A stretch of 64,000 nt of DNA from the NCBI GenBank assembly GCA_008973525.1, contig WACJ01000007.1, positions 1 to 64,000 of the forward strand, written 5' to 3'. The stretch comes from Stenopsyche tienmushanensis (lineage: Eukaryota > Arthropoda > Insecta > Trichoptera > Stenopsychidae). This document shows, one piece after another, positions 1 through 11,934 of the stretch (within the stretch, counting starts at the first letter, position 1; the number at the start of each line of letters is the position of its first letter). Below the pieces are notes generated by a model. It saw nothing but the letters and a program-made list of their open reading frames with translations, searched no databases and was not told the origin of the DNA. The translations under genes were made by a program, and so were the position numbers.

Positions 1-21
1 GTACTTTTGTACGTGTCTTAC

Positions 22-125
22 CCTCGTAGTCTTCATCTGTGTAGCTTTGATGATGGGGCTGGTGAGCAGCAGGGTCCTTCGGCGCCTCATCCTCACCCGC
101 TCTTGGGGGCTCCATGGACCAAGGT
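22..125 (-). CDS. Internal or first coding exon of an unidentified gene
   Basis: On the minus strand a 104-base block is bounded by a TTTTAG acceptor (AG at 127-126) and a GTAAGA donor (21-16). It is far richer in G and C than its surroundings. Ten bases in, GGTCCATGG gives a strong start context. The frame MEPPRAGEDEAPKDPAAHQ continues with a His/Gln run and ends SYTDEDYEG, 31 codons plus one base. The peptide is acidic, rich in Pro and His and probably disordered. It may be the first coding exon, with the first ten bases as 5'UTR, or an internal exon, since the frame is also open upstream of the ATG. The downstream exons lie outside the window. I do not recognise the gene. Exon status is fairly sure; the start codon is not. 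Confidence 0.68.
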
Positions 126-1800
126 CTAAAATGAAATACGTACATTTTATTCAAAATATGATAAACTCGTAAATTATAACATGTTTTAATACCGTATTAT
201 ATATGGATTTATGCTATTCATCTCGGACAATAAATATTATATAACTGCTTAATCTTAGGTCCATAAAGTACAACTGCTCATTTTGCGTACTATGTTTAGC
301 TCTTATAACTGCACTAAATCTAAAAATAGTGATGGATCGTAAATAAGTATGCTTACTTTATTATTTGGCCTAAGAATAGAATACCAATATTAGTTTTAAA
401 AATAGGCCCCTAAATATCATAATTAGTATGAAGTATCTGCGATATTTTTATCAAATTTCTTCACGATAATAACAGAGCGTTTCGTGATCATAGCACGTGA
501 TCGAAGAGCGATTTAAATAAACGACGAGGATATTCAACAAGTAAAATACGTGACGTATAATTTGGCTGGAGTAAGCGGGCTTAAACGCTCGGAGCTGGAA
601 AATGCGGTTGGACATGCACGCTGACTTTCTATTTCTAGCTCAATCATGTTTAATTTTCAATGCTGATATAGTGACTTTATTTCTAGATACTTATTGTAAA
701 GGTTCGGGTTCAAATGTAGACTGCGAGAAAAAAATACTGTGACAAAAATTCCTGTAAACGTAGCAAAAGACACCCCTTGTGCCAAACATCTTGTATATGT
801 TGAAATGCAATTTAAAATGTGAGAGTTTCAATATTATTTATTATAAATATTCCATGATAAGCTCATTGGTCAATGTGCATAAAAAAACCCGCAATATATT
901 TTATAAGATGGGTATTTTTGTGGGTTCCCTAAATTAGCCCATTGTGTCCGAACAAGAGTTCATTAAAGGGAAGCTTTTGTTATTTTCCTACAGTTTGCGG
1001 TTCCCAAACTTGTCACATCAGAACAAATTGTTCTTCTTGTTGCTTTTATGATACCATTAAACGAAATACTTTCCGTATATTGCATGCGGTTTATTATATG
1101 TGCTTTAGGGCTTTTCGATACAGTTAGTTTTAAGTCGTAACTTTATATCTTTACAAGTTCGACGATCAAATATTTCATACTTGGACTTGGAGTCAAATAT
1201 AACATATAATTATCCTTTCCATTTAAATATGATGAAATTGTATAAATAAGACATGCATTACGAATAATTCGCTACCATAAAAAGCTTATGGAAACATATC
1301 ACTCAATAAGTTCGTAGGATGTCATATAGTTGGGACTACTATTGACAAATCTCAAAAATACGTTTATTAAAATCTTACAATAATACTAAGGATAGGCTTT
1401 ATTAATTGAGCAGTCAAAAAATTCCGAGAAAAAAGAAAATTCATGCTATCGTGCTATCATCAAATTAACACTCGAAGAGAAATTTTACTTCAAGCACTTA
1501 TAACGTCTGACCTATTATTTATTCCGGTATTGACCGGAATGTTTTTCTTAACACTCTTACAATAGTTTATGTATTAATGTACTATTTATATCAAATATAT
1601 TTTGGATTAAAGATGAATCCAAGGAATCCGGTAAGTTATTTTACCTTCATCTGAAATAGTCATTGGATTGAATTATCTCTCTGCAGATAAAAAAACAGAT
1701 TATATGATGCTTAAAATAAACATACTTTATCAGAAACCAAAATAAATGTGCGTACAGATTAAATAATATTTTCGCATACATATAACAATCAAGACAAAAT
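126..1800. other. AT-rich non-coding DNA, probably intron or 5' flank
   Basis: No convincing reading frame is visible. This is the DNA just upstream of the minus-strand exon, so it is either its preceding intron or its promoter side. The only stretch that stands out is 460-620, less AT-rich, with a CACGTG E-box (494-499) and a TGACGTA CRE-like site (551-557). That could be regulatory but nothing proves it. Confidence 0.4.
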
Positions 1801-1802
1801 AA

Positions 1803-2075
1803 TTAGTATTTCTCTAGTGGATGTCTTGCATTTGAGATGCCAGATGTCGGACATCTTAAAAATTTTAAAAATATTATTTTTAAATTGCCTTATTGTTTTC
1901 CTGTTTTTTAATAACTTTTTTTATGCGATTTTAGATATATTTTATGTAGCTGTTTCAAAGTTATGCGGTTTTTAAAATCCATGGAACGCATCTTCACTTT
2001 TTCTACGTAAGTCATACCTTTTATTTTGTGCTATTTTCCACGGAACGCATCTTCCGCACAAAAAAAAGCGCAGTG
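1803..2075 (-). mobile_element. Truncated copy A of a TA-flanked DNA transposon
   Basis: This segment is the reverse complement of the left part of the complete element at 44823-45602. Shared blocks include GATGCGTTCCATG, ACCGCATAACTTT, AATCGCATAAAAAAAGTTA and ACAGGAAAACAATAAGGCA, in the same order. The outer end at 2075 is followed by TA and carries the GTGCGG/CCGCAC subterminal motif, matching the terminal repeat of the other copy. The inner side stops at about 1803 without a terminal repeat, so this copy is internally truncated. It has no coding capacity. The family is probably non-autonomous and Tc1/mariner-like, judged from the TA target; that assignment is inference. Confidence 0.72.
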
Positions 2076-4890
2076 TATCGAAATCATGGTACGTTGGAGA
2101 TATTTTTTAAAAGACATACAAAGCATTTAATGTTGGTCACCATCGTTTAATTTTTACTACAATAACACATTTTCAAGACTATGAAAATATAATTTTATTT
2201 TTACATTGAATCGTGTTCGATGGAAATGCAGAAAACCGTGAATTGGATGTATTTTCATTATAAAATGCTTGTGTTTTCTTTGCCTCGGCGATTTTTCTAT
2301 ATGTGGACAAAGCTTCTATTTAATACCGAATTTTATTCAGGATTCGCTTTCAGTTTGTTTGTATTGTGTTTTCGAGAAGAAAAATTCAGCATAAAATATA
2401 ATACAGGGCTGGAATAAGTTCGCGATCATATGTTGTTTGCAAAGAGTACATAGTGTCATTCAACATGATGGATATTGGATTCATTTGACAGAGTACTATG
2501 AAAATAAACAACATATTAAATTGGACAAATTTTCAGAATAGGAAAGGATTTAACTTAATCGAAAAAAAGAGATTTGATGCTATTTTGTGAACATAATAAT
2601 AACATGTATTGTATAGAAAAATTCTGCTTGCATGTTGAAGCGTTTCATTGGTCTCATTCAAAATTATATTTTGCACAACCATCACGTACTTTAATTTTGT
2701 AATAAGCAATTATTTGCTTTGAAATAATGATTAATCCCCAAGTATTTTTTAATAAAATCGTTTTTGACCCAATGATGTCGCTGAATCTAGTGAAGAACGC
2801 ATGTTAAACGAATGTAGTTTTTCTTTTTCAGCAAAATTTGATCTGACGAATTTAAATAAGAAAAAGACTTAAATAGTGTATTATTGCTAAAAAAAGTTAA
2901 TTAAAAAAATATTTTTTGTGCAATCTTGAATTAATAATCATCATTCTAATTAAATTTCCTTTATCTTAATTAAAATATAGCCTTTTTATTAATTTATTAG
3001 GACTAGAAAAGGTCGATACATTAAAATTTATATATATATTATTCAAGTCGTAATGTTAAATATTTAATGCGCAGGAGTTAATATCTACGAGTATCATTCT
3101 AACTTTAGCACTAAATGACGTCGATTGAATAGTCAAGTCACGTGTTGCCTTCTGCTATGAAAGCTTAAAGTTTTTGCTGATTAAATATATAAATGGAAGC
3201 CTTAAAATATTCTCCGAGCATATCAAATGAACCTTTAGAACAATGAAAAAATTCTGTTAACAAAAATACTTTTTTTTTGGCAATTTTAAAGCAGCATTTA
3301 CGTTTAAAGCTTCTCGCAGGTTTTTCAAAGCTTATTGGCTTGTTACTATTTATTATCGACTTTTCGGCTTTTGGCATGTTCTCTCATGGATAACCCTTTG
3401 ATACTTTGACAATGAAAAGTGACATTAAGCTTCAAAGGGCTTTAGCTGTGTAAAAACTCGATTTATATTGCATTTTATCGCCACCGAAATGTGAATATAT
3501 TTTTTAACAAATTCCTGAATAAAAAAATCTTCAGTATTACATGTTGTTTTCAAATTTATTGTGTAGATTTTGTATGTCTTAATTTATATAATGTCATTAT
3601 ATAATGGTGTGGGCATGATAATTTGGGGCTTTGTTGATTTTATAATTATGGAAACTAGTAAACGGCGAATTTCCTAAGTAAATTTATTTGAACCGTCGAT
3701 TGATCACCATAATTATATTATGTAAATGATGAAGATACATTGTGGACCAAAATAGACAGGCAAAGGGTAGGTTTTGTAATTTTGATATTCGATTTTCAGC
3801 TCTACCAAATTTGCTTCCGGAATGATCGTATATATTAATACAATTAAATGCTTCATATAATTCGTAGTAAATTTTAAAGAATAGAGATAAATGAGTAAAT
3901 TCATTGTCGTTAAATACAAAAATACTTCATACTGTAACATAAAATCAGGGGACAGTGGGGAAGTCTTTGTGATAACCTCATTAGGTGATTTATATCATTA
4001 AGTCATTTTATTAATGATGAACTTTGAGACCTATTAAGATTGTCGATTGTCTGTAGTATTTTGATATATGTACTCTAAATATTAAAAGAGTGTCATCTTG
4101 AACTTATGGGAAATTCCTTAGATAATCAATTGTAAAATAATACATATATGAAGAAAAAAAAATTGATTTCTTTATCATAAAAATTTCATCGAATATAATA
4201 AATTTTAAGAAATAATAAACATAATTGCGATAATTTCTTGATTACTTAGACATAAATCTTTCGTTATTATCAGGCAGTTTTCTTTCAATATCCGACGATT
4301 ATCCTTTGGTTAAATCGCTTCAATTATACTCCATTATTGTTTATCCATTATTAATAAGAATCTAAATCAAATAACAAAAAATATTTCTACAGGAATTCTG
4401 TAATTTAAGCGTCTGGGTAAACAAGGGTCATCGCATGGAAAAGAGGATTATCGATTCACCTGAAGAATAGAACGATTGCGTGACCAGTGAACACACGTTG
4501 TTTACACAGTAGGCTATTTTAATCAACAAGATTTTTTACCTTGATGTGTATATATTCAGATATAATTTTACTTAAATCAACACAAATTGCTTAAAAATAA
4601 GCCTATAACAATAATATCTACAGTTCTTATAATTGACATTGAGTAGAAATGAAAGAAACCAATCTAGATAAAATTAATCCCCAAAATTATAAGCGTATTT
4701 TGAACGATTTGTAATTAAATTAAAATAATTCAATCAGAGTTTTCAGGAAATGATTGAATTTGTGTCTCCCCATAGATTTATTTGTTTTGGGGTGGCTGAA
4801 CTTATAAATTACTCGTCAGGCTGGTGATCAATTTTCTATTTAGAACTTACTATTAGAAATAATACCCGTTGGGTGAACGTTCGCAACAAA
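2076..4890. other. AT-rich DNA with no supported feature
   Basis: Frames of 60-75 codons near 2.2, 3.2 and 3.7 kb are the size expected by chance here. They have AT-biased, low-complexity composition and no splice or start context. I see no repeat or RNA gene. Confidence 0.5.
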
Positions 4891-4899
4891 ACTCGGTGG

Positions 4900-5056
4900 T
4901 AATGCTACCTTCAATATCGAGCGAATGAGGAGGTGAATGTATGATACAGACGAAATGGATGTAACCCCTTCCTGTGAATGGATATTGAAGAGGCCCATAG
5001 TTCTGTAGTGGACTGTTAGTGGCTGCACTATGATGATGATGATTAGAAATAAAGTC
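4900..5056 (+). mobile_element. Probable 3' tail of an RTE-like LINE
   Basis: A block less AT-rich than its flanks ends in a short ATGATGATGATGATTAG run (about 5030-5046). The preceding text, GAGGCCCATAGTTCTGTAG then TGGACTGTTAGTGGCTGCA, resembles the 3' ends of arthropod LINEs that finish in a short trinucleotide repeat rather than poly-A. No reverse-transcriptase motif remains in the visible piece. It would be a very short 5'-truncated copy. The family assignment rests on remembered similarity of the tail and is tentative; it could also be an isolated microsatellite next to old coding DNA. Confidence 0.35.
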
Positions 5057-5552
5057 TTTTTAGAGTATGATATGTAACCTGATAGAAACATATCTACAAA
5101 ATGGTGGGGTATGTATTAGATTAGCACCCTGAGTGCAGAGTGGTACATGAATCATTTTTAAAATTTGCAACCATTTGCTTCTGAAAATGTTGTGCTTTAT
5201 TATAATAGTTATAAAATAAGGAAATGAAAGCATTTATAATCGAATTTTTTAATCCGGAAATTTCTATTATTATCATCATACAAATTCTATTCAAAGATCA
5301 AAATAAGGCGTTTATTTTAGTTAGGCTCACATATATATTATAATATACTGTTAAATAAAACTATTCACCTGACTAAAATCTGAAGTCTCTATTAACCAAA
5401 AATTATAATTTAATTATCATTCAGCGTTAAATAAAATTATATATAATAAATTGACTGTGAATAATGATGCTATGGTAAGATTAGGCGAAAAATTAATAAT
5501 ACTTGAGTTAAACCAGTTAATTTTAACGAGATATCCAGTTAAGGAATAATCT
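5057..5552. other. AT-rich DNA with no supported feature
   Basis: Nothing recognised. It is mostly A/T runs, with several TTAA tetranucleotides that could serve as piggyBac targets. Confidence 0.5.
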
Positions 5553-6216
5553 TTAACCTGTTAAGTGGGCGGGACGTATATATACGTCCAACGTAAACTG
5601 CATCGAAATTGGTTAGGACGTATATTTACGTCCTCGAAATATATGTTGAGTACCTAAAGCAGGCGGGACTTTTTTTATTTAATGAATCTGTGATTTATAT
5701 AAATGTTTTGACATGAATTTAAGATAGGTATGGAGCAGTATTGAAGCTCAGTTCAGACAACATAGTAAAATGCCAACCAATGCCATAAAAATAAACAGCA
5801 TTAGACCTAAACCCTCACGCTTAGTTGAAAGGAATTTTCAAAGAGCAAACGAAAGGGAACTAAAACAAGGAAATGTCGAGTTTATTACAAAAAAGGGAAA
5901 TAATCTACATACTGGTGTTCTGATTGTGTAGTAGCACTAAATGTCAACAACTGTTTTAAAATATATCACACAGAAGTTGAGTTTTAAATTTATGTATGGA
6001 TATATTTTATTTTTTTTTAGCTCTATGTTTCCATTTTCTTTGATTGTTTTTGTTTATTGTTATGTATTTGTTAACTTCTCTATGTGTTTTTGTATCTAGA
6101 TAAATAAAAAAATACATGTTTCATTGATTGATTGATTGAAATTCTAAGCATCGTTAAAAAAAATAAGAATATAAACTCACGCCAGGTGGGCAGGACGTAT
6201 ATATACGTCCTAACGA
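5553..6216 (+). mobile_element. Decayed piggyBac-type transposon remnant
   Basis: The left side begins at a TTAA (5553-5556), the target used by piggyBac elements. It is followed by TGGGCGGGACGTATATATAC and the rest of an 18-bp perfect palindrome, GGACGTATATATACGTCC (5571-5588). A related palindrome follows near 5617-5634, and a further perfect copy lies at 6192-6209 after TGGGCA. Between them is the end of a piggyBac transposase frame. The outer two copies are in direct, not inverted, orientation. The right terminus is therefore unclear and may involve two overlapping copies or a deleted end. This is an internally deleted, non-autonomous relic. Confidence 0.6.
5770..5987 (+). pseudogene. C-terminal fragment of a piggyBac transposase
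   Basis: The clearest part reads TYWCSDCVVALNVNNCFK, then IYHTEVEF and a stop at 5985-5987. This is the cysteine-rich C-terminal domain typical of piggyBac transposases: a CxxC pair followed by a cysteine and an aromatic-His end that helps bind the element's ends. Upstream, from an ATG at 5770, the frame reads MPTNAIKINSIRPKPSRLVE with a basic stretch. A one-base shift near 5895-5905 separates it from the CxxC part. The DDD catalytic domain is absent. It cannot encode an active enzyme. Confidence 0.62.
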
Positions 6217-8249
6217 AAATGTGCGCGCTCACTGTATGTTGCGTTATTGAAAAAGGCACTTGGGAGAGTTGTTCGGTTGTATTCTATTATTTCTAGCGAG
6301 TGACCGATTTCGATTGTTTTACATCGATTAAATATATCATTATTACTCTACTTGTAATTAGCTCTTTAGCTCTAGCTAACCATTTTTTTAAAAATATATA
6401 CATTTCAAGGGAACAGTATCAAAGTGGAGCAAACAATGGTCCTATTAATGATGTTTAAAATGCCAATTTAAAAAGAAACCTGTTAAAATTATATCACTTT
6501 CAATTCTAAAATAATGCAAACATGGCAAGATATCGATCTGTAAGAGCTTCATAATAGATATCTTGATAAGGCCGTTTGTGACATTGATGTTTTTCATAAC
6601 CTGGGGGAAACATTTAAAAAGCATCACATTTTCCCCCCTCTATAAATAAAAATCTATTATTTAACTGTTGCTTATATTATTAAAATATAAATATACAATA
6701 ACATATGTATATATAAATTGGATATATTTTACATATATAGCCATATCTTAGAAGTGAATAAAAACTGTCGATCTAAAATTCATGTGGCGTTTGGCTCAAA
6801 ATAGCATATCGTTAATCCAATATTAAGTTTTAAAAAGTAAAAATTAATATTGGACATTGTTTCAATTCTATTCATGTCCTATTGTCATAGATTAAGCGGA
6901 AAACTTTCATAAAATGTAAATTTTATGTCTCAAAACCAAATGCCAGAATATAGTAATAGTAAAGCAGTCTTCGAAGATGGAAAAATACTTTTAAATGTGA
7001 CGAAAAGATGACAAACTGAAATGATATACATACGTTGCTTAAACTTCAGAAAATCCTACATTGAATCAATTAATAATTAAAGACAAGCACATTACGATTT
7101 TCATATGAGCATATTAATTAAATTTCGCTGATTCATTTATGTGATGAATCATTCGAATATGTGTAAAGTTATATGGACGTCCCTGTTAATAAAGCGGACT
7201 AATAGGATTTCGATAGGTCGAGGTCGAGACGAAAGCCCTTAAAAGCGCCTAGTTCAGAATACCTTTAAATAGAACTCTAGCACCTTCAACGTAGCACGTT
7301 TGTAAGTCTAGGGAATATTAAATTCGTTATAGATTACATTTGACAATAAAATTATTATATTATGAATTGTTTAGTTGTGAAATTGACACATTTAATGTGT
7401 CTACTTATAAATATGTCACTTGTGGAATTGATCCGCCAAATCATCTTATGACAGTTATTAATATACAGTTTCTTACGTTGTAATATTTGTAATGGCAAAT
7501 TGAGCTAATAATTTATAGTGTGGATTTATTAATATTTACTCAGAATTAAGTTGATTTTATATGCAGGGATTAGTTAAAGATAGCTTAGTAATTTGTAAAA
7601 GGTCAAATCTTTGATAGCTCAGACGTAAATATTCCGCTATAAAGATGAATTTATCTATGATATATTTATCTCCAAATCGTCAAGTATATTTTATCTGTCA
7701 AGTATTATACATTCATATTAGATTGAAGGAAACCACTCAAATTTTGCCTTGGCTCGATATTAGATTTAGTTTCAACAGATTTAATCGGACGTTGCTTAAT
7801 ATAATAGCATTAGTTTAATTATATAATGCTGTGAGCGACGATGGAAAGTAAAAGCGCCGACTTCTGAGGGTTGGTTCTTAAATATGTACATACATTTAAG
7901 AAACATGAAGTATCAAGTAAGTGCATGTTTTGCATCATGTAGCCATAGAAACCCTCATTTGTAGATTTTTATTATTGAAGACTAAATATATATCTATTAT
8001 TATCAATTTGACCTTTACCATATATAACATAATATCAAAATGTTTTGCTATGGTAATTTTCAAGGCAAGATGTATAATGTCGCGTATATGTCATTGTAAG
8101 TATAGGAATACTTTTAAAATACAGATATCTTAATCTGTGTAAGGAAGGATTAAATTTCGTTTAATCCATAAGGTCCTTGTCAGTTATATTAGCATAGTTC
8201 TTCAAGTATTTTTTCTTATTTTAAAAAAATTGCTTACTCTTTAAAATAG
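6217..8249. other. AT-rich DNA with no supported feature
   Basis: No gene, RNA or repeat supported. The sequence at 7190-7310 is somewhat less AT-rich but has no coding frame or tRNA fold that I can see. Confidence 0.45.
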
Positions 8250-8310
8250 TCCGAATTTCGCATGGAAAAGGTCGCAGAAGTGCCCTTGAATAACCTAAGT
8301 GATCCGCTAG
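8250..8310 (+). CDS. Candidate small first coding exon
   Basis: A 61-base block less AT-rich than its surroundings lies between a pyrimidine-containing acceptor ending TTAAAATAG (8249) and a consensus donor GTAAGT (8311-8316). Inside, an ATG at 8262 opens MEKVAEVPLNNLSDPL, ending on one extra base at the donor. If real, it would be a 5'UTR-containing exon with the first 16 codons. No partner exon was found downstream on the plus strand, and so short a block could arise by chance. The protein is unknown. Confidence 0.33.
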
Positions 8311-11280
8311 GTAAGTGTTAATAAATAAAATTCGGAGGTCATGACACTTTTAATATTGAGCATATGAGTAACGTAACATGTGGATGCAACTATTTTATAG
8401 ATCCTTATCCTATAGTAAATTGTATATGACTCCAATATGATGATGACGATGATGATTTAAATCAGTGTTTAATTAATTTTATAAATAAAGCAATCAAAAA
8501 TTTGCCAAAAAGAATAAAATACTTGAAGATTATGTACTTTCACTATATCTAGAGCATCGAATTTGACAGGGTAATAATATAAACTATATCGTATTATAAA
8601 GTAATGTTTATTTATTACTGAATATCGTTGATTATTTAAGTCCAAATGTATTATATGTAATCCTATATAGCTAACAATTTGAAATTTAATGCAATAAGCC
8701 TGACATTTTGTCATGGCTCTAATAATTATTTATAACTGCGTTTAACAATAATCTGCTGATTGGGTTTTTTTTTATAAAACATGATTTATAACCCGTTCAA
8801 ATGTAATCGTTTAGACACTATTCAACTATATAAAATATTTATGGCTTTATAAATCGAATAGAAGATTTTTGAGTGATATCATTTGGAAAAGGTACTTGAC
8901 TTTTGTCAAGAATGAGCTATAAATTCATATCATTTTTTTTTCTAGAATTGTAATAAAGATAGTAAAGTAGGGGTTAAATAGTTAATAGAGTTGTAATAAA
9001 GGAGATGATTAGAAAAAAATATATCGTCTAAATTGGTTGCTTCAAAGATCATTAATTGATGAGTCGCATGAGTGTCAGTATGTAGGTTGGATCACAAACT
9101 TCCAAGAAAATTGCAATTTCTTAAAACGTCCATTTTAATTAAATATAAGTAATCAGTCTAAAAGATTGTAGAAGTTTTTCTAATCAATCACGTTGTCTAG
9201 ATTAATTATATTTACTATTTTTTATCACTGTATCAATATTTATTTATCAGTTTTTCGCACTAATTTAATCCCAGTTTTCCATTTATAAGCCCGTATGCTT
9301 AGATTAACCTTTACATGTAATCTATTTGTATCTCTTTATAAAAGTATACCAAAATTTAATACGTTAATTATGCAAAGATAATAAAGCTTTTATGTCGTTA
9401 ATTTAAAAAAATATATATAACGGTCATTGTCTGATTGTAAATGCGGATATAATTGGAACTCAAATAAAAATTCGAGTCCTTGAACTATTTTTGGGGTATA
9501 TGGAGTGTATACAGACAAACAATAAAGTTTGAAATTAGTTACAGTTGGTTTTTGGCTTATCATGCCAATTTTAAACAAAAATGTGTCAACGTGGTAATGG
9601 TCGTTAAACTGAAAATATAGTCATAAAAGATGATGATAAAATAAGATTTTGGCAAATTTAAACAGTTGTCAAACTACGTATGATTCAAAGCATTAGTGCT
9701 ATTAACAATTGTTGATATGATAGCATATATTGATTTTTCAATTGGAATTGTTATTTAGATGATGCATGCACATTTCGAATCAAATTACTGTATTGATCTC
9801 ATTAATAAACACATCGTTGATTGGCCATGAACTAAATTATGCAATTGACACAATATTTTTCATTCGAGAGATTTTTCGCATCCAAAGTCATTTTTAATTA
9901 TTGCGAACTAGTATCAGATAATAATTTAAAAAAATATTCAAGGAATAGCAAATATTTAAAAAAAAATCCCCAATTAGCAACATATGAACATTGCTAAAGA
10001 ATTTATTTCACAATTAGAAACTATTTTTATAGTGATAATTTCATAAATATTTCCAAACAATCCTGATTTACAATACAAATAATTATATATAGCTTAAATA
10101 TAATGGAGAGTTTAGCAATTCTCATCTAGCCTAATTATCATATCCCAAAAGATAATTTATGTGTAATAAAAGGGCAATATTATTATTATTTGTAAGCTGT
10201 AAGGGTGACAATCATCTACCCTTAAAGCGCTGACTTATATTGTTGTGGTCTACTCTCGTATACATCTACCAACGCCCGCTGCAACTTTCTTTTCTATTTG
10301 CCCTCGTTTATTTAATTCACGGCCGTATTCTTCACACAGATCTTAACAGCGACCAAATCTGCCAAATTTAAGGTTACATCACACAATTCTTTGAATTCAA
10401 CAAATCAATCAACGTTTTTTGTATGCAGATTGTGAAAAGATCATAATCTATGTGTCAAAAACATGTATGAATTACGTTAAAAGTGCCAGTTTACGTGATC
10501 AATTTCAGACACGACATGCTAAAAATCGTTTATTTAATCTACAAATAATAAATCAAATTGATTGATCCCATAATCAATTCAATTCGCTACGTTTTTATCA
10601 TACATTCAACATGTAGATTTGATTAGCACTAATTGATAAATCAGTGTGCTTTTATGTTCTTCTAATTAATTTGTATTAGATGGCAAAGTCGAAATCAATC
10701 ACGAAAAAACTATCTAATTGGCACTGAGATGTTTAAGGTGTTATGGTAGTTGAATTGTTGCGATTATGTGACCATGTCTTTTTATTAATTTTGAGGTTGG
10801 AGCTTATTGATGATCTGCTTTTTTCTGGATTTCTTAATGTGTTACGTTGATTGAAAATCCAATACATTTTCCGTGAGATTAGAAGAATAAATATTTCTAA
10901 ACGTGTAAATCATATCAACTGATAAAGTGTGAATTTATTGATAGTTGAACAAATTTGCAAAATGTTAAAATACGTATATCTTGCCATAAAACGTATGATG
11001 TTTGTCGCTTTAGAATTTTACAGAATATGAACGTTTTAAAAAAAATCGTTGGGTCAAAGTGGGTGGGTCTTAGGGTCATTGATATTGTGGAATACTATCA
11101 GGCAGTTTGGAATTGTAGTGTCATATTATTTATGTACATTTAGAATGCAGCTGTCATAATAAAAACAACGATCCTGTGTACTTTAAATTGCGTAAATATA
11201 CTGCGATGATCATCGATGGAGTTTTGGATAGTATTAAGATGTACTGTAGGTATACAATGAGATGGCGTTTATAAACCTTT
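8311..11280. other. AT-rich DNA with no supported feature
   Basis: Short GAT-rich tract at 8437-8456. The stretch 10200-10400 is less AT-rich, with a short inverted repeat TAAGGGT/ACCCTTA, but shows no coding frame. The remainder is featureless. Confidence 0.45.
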
Positions 11281-11281
11281 T

Positions 11282-11934
11282 TTAAAATAGAATATCTGAA
11301 AGATTGTACGATGTATTGTGGTGTATGATGGTATTACGTTTCTTTCGATGATTTGATGCCATCAAGAATTTAGGAAAATCGTCATTTAATAAGGTTTGAA
11401 TTCTTTGGACCTTTTTTAAATTGTCATTAAAAACATATCGCAGTTGAGCCAGTGAGCGTCCCAACAACTGAGAGGACGGAAGCGCATGCTTCCTGCACAA
11501 GATTAGGTCGTCGATAAACTAGAAGCAGCAATGTCATTGATGGGTTCCACTTACTTATAGTAATCATCGATGTATCGTTCCATCCGAAATGTAGCAGGAG
11601 TCTGTCAACGACGATGTTCACAGAACAACTGAAGCACACGTCAAGCACGCGCAAGACACATTGCCCAACACATGCTAAACTCCGAAGGGAACAATGAATT
11701 CTTTACTTATTAGGAAACGAGTACTTTGTCTAGATAAGCTGATCGTCGTATACTCCCGTCATCAAGATTAACCCTTCTGCCACTTGCAGCGCGTATCTTA
11801 TCTTGTCGACACTCGAATTGACGTCGGTTCGAAGGCCCGTAACAGTACTGCTCAGACTGTGGTCGCAATCTAATACAGATGCAGTTGCAAGAGACAAGAT
11901 TTGCTTCAGTTTGAACAATCCTTATCAGTACCAA
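11282..11934 (-). pseudogene. GC-richer, coding-like block, unidentified and broken
   Basis: This 650-base block differs in composition from the surrounding DNA. On the minus strand several overlapping frames look protein-like: from 11918, FKLKQILSLATASVLDCDHS and on to EGLILMTGVYDDQLI; then VYRRPNLVQEACASVLSVVG near 11.5 kb; then CRKHALPSSQLLGRSLAQLR to about 11282. They lie in different frames, as in an old, frameshifted coding sequence or in several exons. A GTAAGT sits near 11.55 kb on the minus strand, but the next acceptor is only about 36 bases away. I recognise no family. It could be an eroded transposon gene, a pseudogene or a non-coding RNA exon. Confidence 0.3.

Noticed and set aside
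11500..11580. 36-base intron between GTAAGT and CTTCTAG on the minus strand
   Set aside because: Too short for efficient splicing in most animals, and the frame is open through it anyway.
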